Assembly: GCA_964500835.1 (NCBI GenBank)
Contig: CAZCQL010000006.1
Span: 1 to 64,000, forward strand
Length of the DNA: 64,000 nucleotides
Origin: GCA-2748055 sp964500835
GTDB taxonomy: Bacteria > Bacteroidota > Bacteroidia > Bacteroidales > GCA-2748055
Direction of reading: 5' to 3'
In this document: one piece after another, positions 27,264-35,959 of the stretch
How the letters are laid out: each line of letters opens with the position of its first letter
How positions within the stretch are numbered: the stretch's first letter is position 1
Program-made: the position numbers and the translations under genes
Notes under the pieces: model-generated
The model's input: only the letters and a program-made list of their open reading frames with translations
Database searches by the model: none
What the model was told of the DNA's origin: nothing

Positions 27264-27557
27264 ATGAGTGTTGAACAGGTTGAAATACTGGAAGGAATAA
27301 AGGATAAAATACAATCGATAAAAGACCGGATGCAAGAGCAATCGGACGAAAATAATCGATTGAAGATGAAAAATGATGACCTTCAACAAGTAGTTCAGCA
27401 AAAACAATCAATTATTGATGAATTAGAACAGAAAAACCAGCAATTATCACTGGTAAAAAGTATCATGGCAGACAGCGCAGATGCGCACGATGCCAAGATA
27501 AGAATTAATAGAATTGTGCGGGAGATTGACAAATGTATTGCTCTTTTAAACAGATAA
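27264..27557 (+). CDS. small coiled-coil protein encoded before zapA (ZapB-like)
   Basis: 97 residues, almost entirely a predicted coiled coil (about 5-65, rich in K/E/Q heptads such as ENNRLKMKNDDLQQ), with a C-terminal NRIVREIDKCIALLNR amphipathic helix. It ends seven bases before zapA and must share its transcript. The size and shape resemble ZapB, which bridges ZapA to the chromosome terminus in other bacteria, but sequence identity cannot be judged here; the divisome role is inferred from location. Confidence 0.8.
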   Translation: MSVEQVEILEGIKDKIQSIKDRMQEQSDENNRLKMKNDDLQQVVQQKQSIIDELEQKNQQLSLVKSIMADSADAHDAKIRINRIVREIDKCIALLNR

Positions 27558-27564
27558 TACGGGG

Positions 27565-27855
27565 ATGGAAGAACCGCTTTCAATAAAAGTACAAATAGCT
27601 GAACGGTTTTATCCCCTGAAAATAAAACGGCAGGACGAAGAGAAGATTAGGCAGGCAGCCAAGTTAATAAATGAGAAAGTCCTGCAGTACAAGCAGAGAT
27701 ATACAGATAAGGATACACAGGATTTTGTAACCATGGCGGCGCTTCAATTTGTGATTAACTTATTAGATTGCGAACAACAACAAAATGTTGTATCTTTGGA
27801 AGAGGAGCTCGGAGTCGTGAGCAGTGAGTTGGATGAATTATTGAAAGAAGAGTAG
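27565..27855 (+). CDS. zapA: cell division protein ZapA
   Basis: 96 residues, typical length. The N-terminal globular part (SIKVQIAERFYPLKIKRQDEEKIRQAAKLINEKV, residues about 4-37) matches ZapA, followed by the DTQDFVTMAALQFVINLL helix and a short C-terminal coiled coil. It cross-links FtsZ filaments at mid-cell. It follows a coiled-coil partner gene and precedes a structured intergenic region and rny. Its last 90 bases contain a near-perfect promoter (27768-27798). Confidence 0.93.
   Translation: MEEPLSIKVQIAERFYPLKIKRQDEEKIRQAAKLINEKVLQYKQRYTDKDTQDFVTMAALQFVINLLDCEQQQNVVSLEEELGVVSSELDELLKEE
27768..27798 (+). promoter_or_regulatory. near-consensus Bacteroidota promoter inside the 3' end of zapA
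   Basis: TTG at 27768-27770, a 20-base spacer and TATCTTTG at 27791-27798 match the TTG-N19..21-TAnnTTTG pattern. Transcription would start near 27804, within zapA, and run into the structured region at 27856-28000 and rny. It may occur by chance in coding DNA, but the fit of both boxes and spacing is good. Confidence 0.55.
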
Positions 27856-27857
27856 TA

Positions 27858-28000
27858 GCGTTCTTTACATACTATAAGAGTTTACCCGCATTGTTTCTTC
27901 AATCATTTTTGGAACTCAACATTTATCTAATTGGAACAAAGCTCGGGTTGTAAAGAGCAGGCCAAAAATTCGGTTCGCCGGATTACCGATTCTATCGGTC
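27858..28000 (+). ncRNA. structured intergenic RNA between zapA and rny, possible 6S RNA
   Basis: The stretch folds well by eye. A long irregular hairpin uses 27860-27869 with 27949-27958 (10 bp, one G-U), 27884-27888 with 27944-27948 (5 bp) and 27891-27897 with 27933-27939 (7 bp), leaving a 14-base bulge on the 5' side only. Two compact hairpins follow: TTCGG/CCGGA with a UUCG loop (27969-27982) and CCGAT/ATCGG (27986-27998). A rod with a one-sided central bubble beside zapA is what 6S RNA (ssrS) looks like in other bacteria, where it also neighbours zapA. It could instead be the leader of rny. No clear terminator precedes rny. Confidence 0.42.
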
Positions 28001-28104
28001 ATTGGACAGTCAATACAAGCTGGCGGTTCCACCCATGCCTAATGGGGTTTTAAAAGATCTTGGGGAAATTTGCGGGTTTTTTATTGTTAAAAAACGAAAA
28101 ATCT

Positions 28105-29679
28105 ATGGAACTGTTAATGCAATCATTGGTGCTTCAAAAACCTATGGTTCTGTATATCGTTATCGGAGGAGCTTCATTGCTGGTTGGGACAGGAATTGCA
28201 TTTATTCTTTTCAACACGATGGTGAAAAGGAAGAGCAATAAAGTAATCAGGGAGGCAGAGAGTGAGGCAGAGATAATCAAACAGCAGAAGATACTGCAGG
28301 CCAAGGAGAAGTTCCTTCAGTTGAAGGAGGAGCACGAGAAGATTATAAATGAAAAAAATAACAAGCACAATCAACGGGAGAATGAGGTTAAACAAAAAGA
28401 GTTTTCAATTTCACAAAAACTTGAGGATACTCAACGGAAGAATACGGAACTGGAAACCATTCGTGAGAACCTTGGAATACAATTAGAAATTGTTGAGAAA
28501 AAAAAGACGGAGCTTGAAAGGTCACACTGGTTACAGGTGGAGCAGCTGGAGACCATATCAGGCTTATCGGCTGAAGAAGCAAAATCCCAGATTATAGAGT
28601 CTTTGAAGGAGGAAGCAACCACCGAAGCAATGTCACTTATCAACGAGATAGTTGATGAAGCAAAAATGACCGCCAATAAAGAGGCCAAAAACATTGTCAT
28701 AAAAACAATTCAGAGGGTGGCAAGTGAAACTGCCATTGAAAATGCGGTGACCGTATTTAATATCGAATCTGATGAACTGAAAGGCAGAATTATTGGCCGG
28801 GAAGGCAGAAATATTCGAGCTCTTGAAGCTTCAACCGGTGTGGAGGTAATTGTCGACGATACTCCTGAAGCTATTATCCTTTCAGCATTCGATCCTGTGA
28901 GAAGGGAAGTTGCAAGACTATCTTTGCATCAACTGGTTACGGACGGAAGAATTCATCCGGCCAGAATTGAGGAAGTGGTTGCAAAGACCAGGAAACAGAT
29001 TGAAGAGGAGATTATCGAAGTGGGGAAACGTACGGCCATTGACCTTGGCATACATGGTCTTCATCCGGAACTTACACGCATGGTTGGGAAAATGAAGTAC
29101 CGGTCATCCTATGGTCAGAATTTACTGGCCCACTCTAGGGAAGTCTCCAACCTGTGTGCAATTATGGCGTCGGAACTGGGCCTGAATGCAAAGTTGGCCC
29201 GAAGAGCAGGATTGCTGCATGATATAGGTAAAGTACCTGACGATGAGCCAGAGATTCCTCACGCAGTTTTTGGAATGAAACTGGCAGAAAAGTACAAAGA
29301 GAAAGGAGAAGTCTGCAATGCCATCGGTTCTCATCATGATGAGGTTGAGATGACTACCCTCCTGGCACCCATCGTACAGGTATGTGACGCCATTTCTGGC
29401 GCAAGGCCTGGCGCACGCCGTGAAGTAGTTGAATCCTATATAAAGCGGCTAAAAGAATTGGAAGCCATGGCTTTATCATATCCGGGTGTATTAAAAACTT
29501 ACGCTATTCAGGCCGGTAGAGAATTGAGGGTAATAGTCGGGAGCGAAAAGGTAAGTGATAAGGACGCGGAAACCCTCTCTTATGATATTGCCAAGAAGAT
29601 TCAGGATGAAATGACCTATCCTGGTCAGGTGAAGATAACAGTGATTCGTGAAACACGTGCCATCAGTTACGCTAAATAA
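28105..29679 (+). CDS. rny: ribonuclease Y
   Basis: 524 residues from the ATG at 28105 (MELLMQSLV...); a TTG at 28060 is open but adds a poor N-terminus. One membrane anchor (about 12-38), a long coiled coil (about 40-190), a KH domain with GRIIGREGRNIRALE (about 220) and an HD domain with LLHDIGKVPDDE (about 372) give the full RNase Y layout. It is a membrane-bound endoribonuclease that starts mRNA decay. The epimerase gene begins at its last base (overlapping stop/start). Confidence 0.97.
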   Translation: MELLMQSLVLQKPMVLYIVIGGASLLVGTGIAFILFNTMVKRKSNKVIREAESEAEIIKQQKILQAKEKFLQLKEEHEKIINEKNNKHNQRENEVKQKEFSISQKLEDTQRKNTELETIRENLGIQLEIVEKKKTELERSHWLQVEQLETISGLSAEEAKSQIIESLKEEATTEAMSLINEIVDEAKMTANKEAKNIVIKTIQRVASETAIENAVTVFNIESDELKGRIIGREGRNIRALEASTGVEVIVDDTPEAIILSAFDPVRREVARLSLHQLVTDGRIHPARIEEVVAKTRKQIEEEIIEVGKRTAIDLGIHGLHPELTRMVGKMKYRSSYGQNLLAHSREVSNLCAIMASELGLNAKLARRAGLLHDIGKVPDDEPEIPHAVFGMKLAEKYKEKGEVCNAIGSHHDEVEMTTLLAPIVQVCDAISGARPGARREVVESYIKRLKELEAMALSYPGVLKTYAIQAGRELRVIVGSEKVSDKDAETLSYDIAKKIQDEMTYPGQVKITVIRETRAISYAK

Positions 29680-30734
29680 TGAAAAAAGTACTTATTACAG
29701 GCACAGCCGGGTTTATTGGATTTCATCTGGCTAATACACTAATTTCACAAGGATTTCACCTAATCGGACTGGATGTAATTAATGATTATTATGACATCGA
29801 ATTGAAATACCGCAGGCTTGAACAAGCAGGTATATCACGAGACAAGGTGGCTTATAATCAGTTAATAACAAGTACGATACACAGCAATTACCAATTCATT
29901 CAACTGAAACTTGAAGATAAGGAGGCTCTTCTGGATTTATTTGGCAATCAGAAGTTTGATGTGGTTGTCAATCTGGCTGCTCAGGCAGGGGTTCGCTACA
30001 GCCTCTCGAACCCGGACGCATATGTGGACTGCAATATTACAGGATTTCTGAATATACTTGAAGCATGCAGGTACAATCCCGTAGATAATCTTATTTATGC
30101 CAGCAGTTCAAGTGTATACGGGCTCAATAAAAAAATGCCATTCTCGGTGAGTTCCAATGTGGATCACCCTGTAAGCCTGTATGCTGCCAGTAAGAAAAGC
30201 AATGAGTTGATGGCCCATACCTATAGTCACCTTTTTGGAATTCCTACCATTGGTTTGCGGTTTTTCACAGTTTATGGTCCATGGGGAAGGCCCGATATGG
30301 CTCTGTTTTTGTTTACAAGGGCAATTCTCGAAGGAAAGCCAATTCAGGTATTTAACCATGGGAAAATGGAGCGTGATTTCACCTATGTGGATGACATTAC
30401 AGCGGGAATTGACAAAATGATTCTTCACCCACCCCAACCGGCGATAAACTGGGATTCCACATTACCGGACCCATCTGCCTCATCTGCTCCATACAAAATA
30501 TACAACATTGGAAATAGCAATCCGGTGAAGTTGCTGGATTTCATTGACGCCCTGGAAAATGCTCTTGGAAAGTCAGCCGAAAAGAAAATGATGCCAATCC
30601 AGCCGGGTGATGTAGAGAAAACCTGGGCTGATGTATCCTCCCTCAGGAGAGATTACGGATACAATCCTAATACACCTGTCGAAACAGGAATTCAACGGTT
30701 TGTGGAGTGGTACAGGGAGTATTATAAAGTGTGA
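29679..30734 (+). CDS. UDP-glucuronate 4-epimerase-like NAD-dependent epimerase
   Basis: 351 residues of the extended short-chain dehydrogenase family. GTAGFIGFHLANTL (about 7-20) binds NAD; INDYYDIELKYRRLE is characteristic of the UDP-glucuronate 4-epimerase (CapI/LspL) subgroup; the active-site YxxxK is YAASKKS (about 168-174), and FFTVYGPWGRPDMALF follows. It would interconvert UDP-glucuronate and UDP-galacturonate for surface polysaccharide. It overlaps rny by one base, so it is translated from the same mRNA, an odd pairing with no clear functional link. Confidence 0.9.
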   Translation: MKKVLITGTAGFIGFHLANTLISQGFHLIGLDVINDYYDIELKYRRLEQAGISRDKVAYNQLITSTIHSNYQFIQLKLEDKEALLDLFGNQKFDVVVNLAAQAGVRYSLSNPDAYVDCNITGFLNILEACRYNPVDNLIYASSSSVYGLNKKMPFSVSSNVDHPVSLYAASKKSNELMAHTYSHLFGIPTIGLRFFTVYGPWGRPDMALFLFTRAILEGKPIQVFNHGKMERDFTYVDDITAGIDKMILHPPQPAINWDSTLPDPSASSAPYKIYNIGNSNPVKLLDFIDALENALGKSAEKKMMPIQPGDVEKTWADVSSLRRDYGYNPNTPVETGIQRFVEWYREYYKV

Positions 30735-30791
30735 AAGGCAGGTCCGCTTATCGCATTCGTCGCCACGTAGCTCAAATTCATCGGTTGCTTA

Positions 30792-31646
30792 CTAATTGCT
30801 AAGCAATTTTTTTAAGGAAAGTGCTTTTTCATGGTGCCCGGATTTTTCATAGGCGTATTGCAGGTTGATAATCAATCTTTCAATGATATCTATGTTGGAA
30901 CATGGGGTGTAGTAAAACGATTTATCTTCGATTTTCAATTGAGTTAGAAAATACTTGAGTTCCCTCAATCCTAATACCGAACCACTGTCAGTGGGATTAA
31001 TATAGAACAGGATACCATTAGGGTCATCATGGAATTCGGGATCATAATAGCAAAGCACAAAATTTCGCGGTAAATTCACACCGTATATGGGCAGGTGAAG
31101 CCTTCTGGCCAGCTCTGCATAAATCAATCCAAGAAGTACAGGACTTCCTTTAAACGTATCAATCACATGATTGATAAGGTATAGTTGTGGGGTATGGGCT
31201 TTTTTAAGACTTTTATCGAATTTATGTATATCGTACATAAAGTAATTGATCACCTTAACTTTTTCGAGAGCGGTTAGTTCGTTGTTCAACTCCAGCCAGA
31301 TATCTCTTTTGATTTTTTCGATCACCAGATTAAGCGGTTCATATGAAAGATCAGGATATTGAAAACGAGCCACCAGATAGGCACCGTACAGAAGGTCTTT
31401 ACCTCCCGTTGCTTTCCATGTGTCCATGCCTCGCCTGAGGGCATTAAACTGTATCTGCTTGATCACATTTTCAATTTTCTCCTGAAGTTCTGGTTTTAAA
31501 GTAGTCTCCCAGCGTCTTTCCAGGGGAACCACCACCTCTTCCCCCAATTCAATCAATCTATTTGAAACCGTATTGAATACCTGACTATCAGGATCTTCGA
31601 GCAGGCTCATCAAAGCTTCTAATTCCTTATGGATATGTTCAGTCAT
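30792..31646 (-). CDS. transglutaminase-like protein of the SirB1 family
   Basis: 284 residues. The N-terminal third is helical (about 5-75). The SirB1/transglutaminase-like domain then covers about 85-280: YFMYDIHKFD, SPVLLGLIYAELARRLHLPIYGVNLPRNFVLCY and GSVLGLRELKYFLTQL. Cysteine at the usual catalytic position (GSPVSLSVIYL-C type) is not evident, so peptidase or transglutaminase activity is doubtful. Role unknown; relatives sit near housekeeping genes in many bacteria. Its start overlaps the end of the uridine phosphorylase gene by eight bases. Confidence 0.87.
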   Translation of the reverse strand: MTEHIHKELEALMSLLEDPDSQVFNTVSNRLIELGEEVVVPLERRWETTLKPELQEKIENVIKQIQFNALRRGMDTWKATGGKDLLYGAYLVARFQYPDLSYEPLNLVIEKIKRDIWLELNNELTALEKVKVINYFMYDIHKFDKSLKKAHTPQLYLINHVIDTFKGSPVLLGLIYAELARRLHLPIYGVNLPRNFVLCYYDPEFHDDPNGILFYINPTDSGSVLGLRELKYFLTQLKIEDKSFYYTPCSNIDIIERLIINLQYAYEKSGHHEKALSLKKLLSN

Positions 31647-32520
31647 TTAAAACAAGTTTATCCAGAACCATGGTAATCAGTTCATCCATTGCTGGATGAT
31701 AATTCTCAAGGAATCTATTTGAAACGCGGTTTGCCACAGCCACACATATCGTTAGAGCTTCATGGCCCAGCAATGCGGAGAGAGCATATAATGCGGAGCT
31801 TTCCATCTCAAAATTGGTAATTCGCAGGTTTTTGAAACTAAAGGACCCTAATTTCTCAATCAGCAGTTTATCATTTGGATCGAGCCTGATGGATCGTACC
31901 TGAGGAGCGTAAAATCCTGGCGTAGAAAGTGTGATGCCTGCGAGCTGATGAGGCCCAGACAATCGGGACTGAAGATTTTCAGATCCTTTTACGAAATAGG
32001 GCTCGGCTAAAGGAGGCTTCCAACCGGTATAGCTCATAAAAGCGCTGGTAAGTCCGGGCACTGTTACCTCGTTGGGATCATGATAAAAATGGTAAAGGCC
32101 ATCGAACCCACCGGCTATATGTGAAACCACCTGCGTGCCAACAGGAATATCGGCATGCAGGGCACCGCATGTCCCTAAACGGACAAGATTCAATTGTTTT
32201 GAAATTGTGTTCACCTCCCGGTTTTGAAGGTTCACATTTACCAGTGCATCAAGCTCGTTGAGGACAATATCAATGTTGTCGGTCCCAATTCCGGTTGAAA
32301 GCACACTGATACGTTTGCTCCTGTAGATGCCTGTGTGAGTTACAAATTCCCGGTTAACCTTCTGCAAATCAACAGAGTTGAATTGGGAAGATACACGTTC
32401 TACCCGCCCGGGATCTCCCACAAGGATAATGGTATCCGCAATATCCTCCGGCAGCAGATGCAGGTGGTAAATACTGCCATCAGGGTTTAGTATGAGCTCT
32501 GATTCTGAGATAGGAGCCAT
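31639..32520 (-). CDS. nucleoside phosphorylase, uridine phosphorylase type
   Basis: 293 residues. DTIILVGDPGRVERVSSQF (about 29-47) and LSTGIGTDNIDIVLNEL (about 74-90) are the phosphate and nucleoside binding blocks of the PNP/UDP phosphorylase family; LVRLGTCGALHADIPVGTQV and ITNFEMESSALYALSALLGH (about 234-253) are also typical, the last with the ribose-binding MES. It splits uridine or related nucleosides with phosphate in pyrimidine salvage. First gene of a two-gene unit with the SirB1-like gene. Confidence 0.93.
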   Translation of the reverse strand: MAPISESELILNPDGSIYHLHLLPEDIADTIILVGDPGRVERVSSQFNSVDLQKVNREFVTHTGIYRSKRISVLSTGIGTDNIDIVLNELDALVNVNLQNREVNTISKQLNLVRLGTCGALHADIPVGTQVVSHIAGGFDGLYHFYHDPNEVTVPGLTSAFMSYTGWKPPLAEPYFVKGSENLQSRLSGPHQLAGITLSTPGFYAPQVRSIRLDPNDKLLIEKLGSFSFKNLRITNFEMESSALYALSALLGHEALTICVAVANRVSNRFLENYHPAMDELITMVLDKLVLND

Positions 32521-32609
32521 TCAATTAGCTTTGCTTCATTTTCGATAAAAATAATGTATTTTTACCCTTGGTTTTAATTTACTTACTCACATTACTAAAC
32601 AATTCAGTT

Positions 32610-33422
32610 ATGAAAAGAGCGCAATATGTTATTATAAGTGTGGTTGCCATTGTAGTGCTGTTGCTCATTTTTGGCAGCCAAATGTTCTATGTACTGAAAC
32701 CGGGTGAACGCGCGGTTATTTTTAAAAAATTTGGAATAGGACTGGATAAGGAGAATATTTTCATTCCCGGCTTCCATGTGATCGCTCCCTGGAACGACCT
32801 GATCCGCTATGATGTAAGAGAGCAGAAGAGTGAGGAGACTATGGATGTTCTTGACAAAGGGGGACTCTCGATCAATGTGGATGTGACCATAATTTTCAAT
32901 CCCTTTTATAATAAGATAGGGGACCTCCATGAAAATATTGGCAGTAATTATGTTTCTGTGATGGTTATCCCTAATGTGCGATCCACCGTTAGGGCAGTAA
33001 CCGGTCGATTTACAGCAGAAGAGATCTACTCCACAAAAAGAGGTGAAGTAGAGGCTGAAATCATTGAATCTACTAGAAATGCATTGGCGCAGAAAAATAT
33101 TGAGATGAAGGATTTACTGATCCGTTCAATCACACTTCCGGAAAAAATTAAATCGGCAATTGAGAGTAAATTACAACAGCAACAGGAAGCACTTGCTTAC
33201 CAGTACAGATTGGACCGGGAGAAGAGCGAGGCTGAAAGACTCGTGATCGAGGCACAGGGTATTGCCAACTACAACCACATTATCAGCCAGTCACTGACTC
33301 CTAACATTCTGAAACAAAAAGGGATTGATGCGACTCTGGCGCTGGCCAATTCGGCAAACAGCAAAGTAGTTGTCATTGGAAGTGGGGACGATGGAATGCC
33401 GTTGATCCTTGGCAATAATTAA
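32610..33422 (+). CDS. prohibitin/SPFH-domain membrane protein
   Basis: 270 residues from the ATG at 32610; the frame is open for 14 codons upstream but the shorter start puts the membrane helix (about 5-24) at the very N-terminus as in prohibitins. SPFH domain about 30-210 (VLKPGERAVIFKKFG, DVREQKSEETMDVLDKGGLSINVDVTIIF, PNVRSTVRAVTGRFTAEEIYSTKR), then a coiled segment (QQQQEALAYQYRLDREKSEAERLVIEAQG). It forms membrane rings that control proteases or order lipids. It may be co-transcribed with the following DUF4293 gene (11-base gap). Confidence 0.94.
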   Translation: MKRAQYVIISVVAIVVLLLIFGSQMFYVLKPGERAVIFKKFGIGLDKENIFIPGFHVIAPWNDLIRYDVREQKSEETMDVLDKGGLSINVDVTIIFNPFYNKIGDLHENIGSNYVSVMVIPNVRSTVRAVTGRFTAEEIYSTKRGEVEAEIIESTRNALAQKNIEMKDLLIRSITLPEKIKSAIESKLQQQQEALAYQYRLDREKSEAERLVIEAQGIANYNHIISQSLTPNILKQKGIDATLALANSANSKVVVIGSGDDGMPLILGNN

Positions 33423-33433
33423 TACTGCCGGGT

Positions 33434-33892
33434 ATGTTGCAACGGCCTCAAACCCTCTATTTATTGGGGGTCTTTTTGTTGTCTTTATTTCTTTTAACAG
33501 GACCGCTTGCATTGCTAACGTTTGATGGCACTGAATTCCTCCTGAAACATTCGGGTATTTATGAATTGGACGGAGATAAACTGGAGGTAGCCACATGGCC
33601 GCTTTCAGTTTATTTTATCCTTGTGGTAATTCTGACATTTCTCAATATATTTTTCTATAGAAACAGGATACGACAAATGCGTGTGTGTGTGTTTCTTATC
33701 CTTCTTCTTGCGGGCATGGTGGGGATGATCTTTTTTTATATCACTGTAGCCAAACATCAACTGGATGGCGCCCATCTGGTGTATACGTGGAGAATAGTGA
33801 TTCCTCCCATCGGCATTATTTTATCCTATCTGGCATTCAGGCGGATCCGAAGGGATGAGTTGATGGTGAAAGCTTACGAGCGAATTAGATGA
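33434..33892 (+). CDS. DUF4293 family membrane protein
   Basis: 152 residues with four hydrophobic segments (about 6-28, 55-76, 83-104 and 115-135). The start MLQRPQTLYLLGVFLLSL is the hallmark of the DUF4293 family found in Bacteroidota. Function is unknown. It follows the prohibitin gene and its stop overlaps the convergent pyrI stop by eight bases. Confidence 0.9.
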   Translation: MLQRPQTLYLLGVFLLSLFLLTGPLALLTFDGTEFLLKHSGIYELDGDKLEVATWPLSVYFILVVILTFLNIFFYRNRIRQMRVCVFLILLLAGMVGMIFFYITVAKHQLDGAHLVYTWRIVIPPIGIILSYLAFRRIRRDELMVKAYERIR

Positions 33893-34340
33893 TCTCTATG
33901 TTATCCTGATCGGTTATTTTCTCACAATACCGGCAAGTTAGCTTGACTTCTGAAACAGAGACAACATCAAATATTGTATCTACTGTCTCATTGTTGGTAA
34001 TGCACTTAGGATTCACACACTTTACGATTCCAACGATAACATCTGGAATGGCTACTACTCTTTTTTCCACAACCTCGTAATTGCGGATGATATTTAGTTT
34101 TGCGCTGGGAGCCACAAGTGCAATTTTATTGATATCGTTGTCTTCGAAAAAAACTTTTGATAATTTGATGATCCCCTTTTTGCCGAGTTTTTCACTTCCC
34201 AGGTTGTTTCCTATGGTAATCATCGTATCTAATTTATCAATATTCAGAATAGATACTACTTTAAAGAGAACGGAGGCCGGAATATGATCAATAACCGTTC
34301 CTTCTTTTATTGCGCTTACTGATAGCTGTTTATCTTTCAT
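33885..34340 (-). CDS. pyrI: aspartate carbamoyltransferase regulatory subunit
   Basis: 151 residues, normal length. N-terminal allosteric domain with EGTVIDHIPASVLFKVVSIL (about 13-32), then a C-terminal zinc domain whose four cysteines are visible in CVNPKC (about 108-113) and CRYC (about 136-139). It carries nucleotide-effector binding (CTP/ATP) and links catalytic trimers. It lies 29 bases downstream of pyrB on the same strand. Confidence 0.97.
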   Translation of the reverse strand: MKDKQLSVSAIKEGTVIDHIPASVLFKVVSILNIDKLDTMITIGNNLGSEKLGKKGIIKLSKVFFEDNDINKIALVAPSAKLNIIRNYEVVEKRVVAIPDVIVGIVKCVNPKCITNNETVDTIFDVVSVSEVKLTCRYCEKITDQDNIEII

Positions 34341-34369
34341 TTATTTGTTCTTATCGGTTCTGCAGGTTA

Positions 34370-35278
34370 TTATCTTACTCCAAGTATGGAACTGAGAATG
34401 GCCATACGCACAAATACCCCGTTCCTGGCCTGGTCAAAGTAGTAAGCATGTGGACTATCATCCACGTCTGGATGAATCTCATTCACCCTGGGCAGGGGAT
34501 GGAGTACTTTCATGGTCTTCTTGGTTCCTTCAAGCATTTCCCTGTGAAGGATATATGCATTCTTTACCCTTTCATATTCAATGGGATCTGTAAAGCGCTC
34601 CTGCTGGACCCTGGTCATGTAAATTATGTCGGCTTCAGTTAAATACTCTGAAAGATCTCTTCCTTCATGATATTCAAGGCCCATTTTATCGAGACGGAGT
34701 TTATAGGTTGCCGGCATTTTCAATTCGTCGGGAGAAATGAAATAGAAGGTAGCATTGAATTCCGACATGGCCTGCATCAACGAATGAACCGTACGGCCGT
34801 ATTTCAGATCCCCAACCATAAAGATTTTGAGGTTTTCAAGAGTACCCTGAGTTTTGAGGATGGAATACATATCAAGCAGAGTCTGAGAAGGATGCTGATT
34901 GGCACCATCTCCGGCGTTGACAATTGGAACCGAGGATACTTCACTGGCCAGCCTGGCACTCCCTTCCAGGGGATGCCGCATAACGATCAAGTCAGCATAA
35001 TTGCTGACCATTTTAATGGTATCATGGAGGGTCTCTCCTTTAGATGCACTGGTCGCTCCCGAATCACTAAATCCTATGACTCTTCCACTTAGTCCATTGA
35101 TGGCAGATTCAAAACTGAGGCGCGTTCTTGTGGATGGTTCAAAAAAAAGTGTGGCAATCACAAATCCTTTTAAAATATCCTGACGGGGATTTTTCTCAAA
35201 CTCAGAAGCCACGTCCAGGATCCTCAAATAATCATCTTTGGTAAAATCTGTGATTGAAACGAGGTTTTTGTTTTTCAT
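34370..35278 (-). CDS. pyrB: aspartate carbamoyltransferase catalytic subunit
   Basis: 302 residues. Carbamoyl-phosphate site FFEPSTRTRLSFESA (about 48-62), the GATSASKGETLHDT loop, VMRHPLEGSARLA and the aspartate-binding HPLPRVNEIHPDVD near the C-terminus are all intact. It joins carbamoyl phosphate and aspartate in pyrimidine synthesis. With pyrI just downstream it should form the allosteric 12-subunit enzyme. Confidence 0.98.
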   Translation of the reverse strand: MKNKNLVSITDFTKDDYLRILDVASEFEKNPRQDILKGFVIATLFFEPSTRTRLSFESAINGLSGRVIGFSDSGATSASKGETLHDTIKMVSNYADLIVMRHPLEGSARLASEVSSVPIVNAGDGANQHPSQTLLDMYSILKTQGTLENLKIFMVGDLKYGRTVHSLMQAMSEFNATFYFISPDELKMPATYKLRLDKMGLEYHEGRDLSEYLTEADIIYMTRVQQERFTDPIEYERVKNAYILHREMLEGTKKTMKVLHPLPRVNEIHPDVDDSPHAYYFDQARNGVFVRMAILSSILGVR

Positions 35279-35295
35279 AATTGCGTGGTTTAATG

Positions 35296-35303
35296 CAAAT
35301 ATA
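35296..35303 (-). promoter_or_regulatory. -7 promoter box of pyrB-pyrI
   Basis: TATATTTG on the minus strand matches TAnnTTTG and lies 17 bases upstream of the pyrB ATG. No clear TTG at the right distance. The short leader leaves no room for a UTP-sensing attenuator of the enterobacterial type. Confidence 0.45.
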
Positions 35304-35356
35304 ATACCGACACCGGTGGCCTTTTTGTATTGTTTATAATATCTAATAACTTCCTG

Positions 35357-35959
35357 CTAAGCAACTCGAGTATGTTGGCATCCTTCGATAAGAGAGAGCT
35401 TCCCAATTACTTGTTCTTCAATTCGTTTCCAGATAATTAAGGTTAAAGAACACTCGAGATCAAACTGTTGATTTACAAATTCGAGTTTAAAATCTTTAAT
35501 TACTTTCATCACCCTGTTTAATTGGGGATACCCAAATTCCAATTTGAAATATCCTTTCACTTTCAACTCAATTATCTGAGCCTGGTCAAGCGCGTCGGCA
35601 GACGCAGACCTGTAAGCCCTGATCAATCCGCCCACTCCAAGCAGCGAACCACCGAAATAACGGATTACAACAACCAATATATCAGTTAAACCTCTGGATT
35701 TTATTTGTCCGAGGATAGGCTTTCCGGCACATCCGGAAGGCTCTCCGTCGTCAGATACCCGGTACTGGGTTAACTCGGCACCGAGTCGCCACGCAAAGCA
35801 GTGGTGACGGGCGTCATAGTATTCTTTTTTAAGCCCCGCTAATTCGGCTTTTATGGCTTCTTCGGAGCTCATTGGATAAGCTAAAGCAATGAACTTGCTT
35901 CCTTTCTCCTTATAAAGCCCTGCAGAGGTCGATTGGATGGTATTATACAGATCCTTCAT
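35357..35959 (-). CDS. YigZ/IMPACT family protein
   Basis: 200 residues. The UPF0029/IMPACT domain covers about 12-125, with KGSKFIALAYP, DARHHCFAWRLG, VSDDGEPSGCAGKPIL and VVIRYFGGSLLGVGGLIRAY; the C-terminal domain (about 135-195) is ferredoxin-like. Bacterial members are cytosolic and linked to translation or nucleic-acid binding, without a defined reaction. It starts immediately after the stop of the DMT transporter gene (zero-base gap), so the two are translationally coupled. Confidence 0.93.
   Translation of the reverse strand: MKDLYNTIQSTSAGLYKEKGSKFIALAYPMSSEEAIKAELAGLKKEYYDARHHCFAWRLGAELTQYRVSDDGEPSGCAGKPILGQIKSRGLTDILVVVIRYFGGSLLGVGGLIRAYRSASADALDQAQIIELKVKGYFKLEFGYPQLNRVMKVIKDFKLEFVNQQFDLECSLTLIIWKRIEEQVIGKLSLIEGCQHTRVA

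Noticed and set aside
33291..33596. Minus-strand frame across the prohibitin-DUF4293 junction
   Set aside because: It is antisense to two well-supported genes and lacks any domain.
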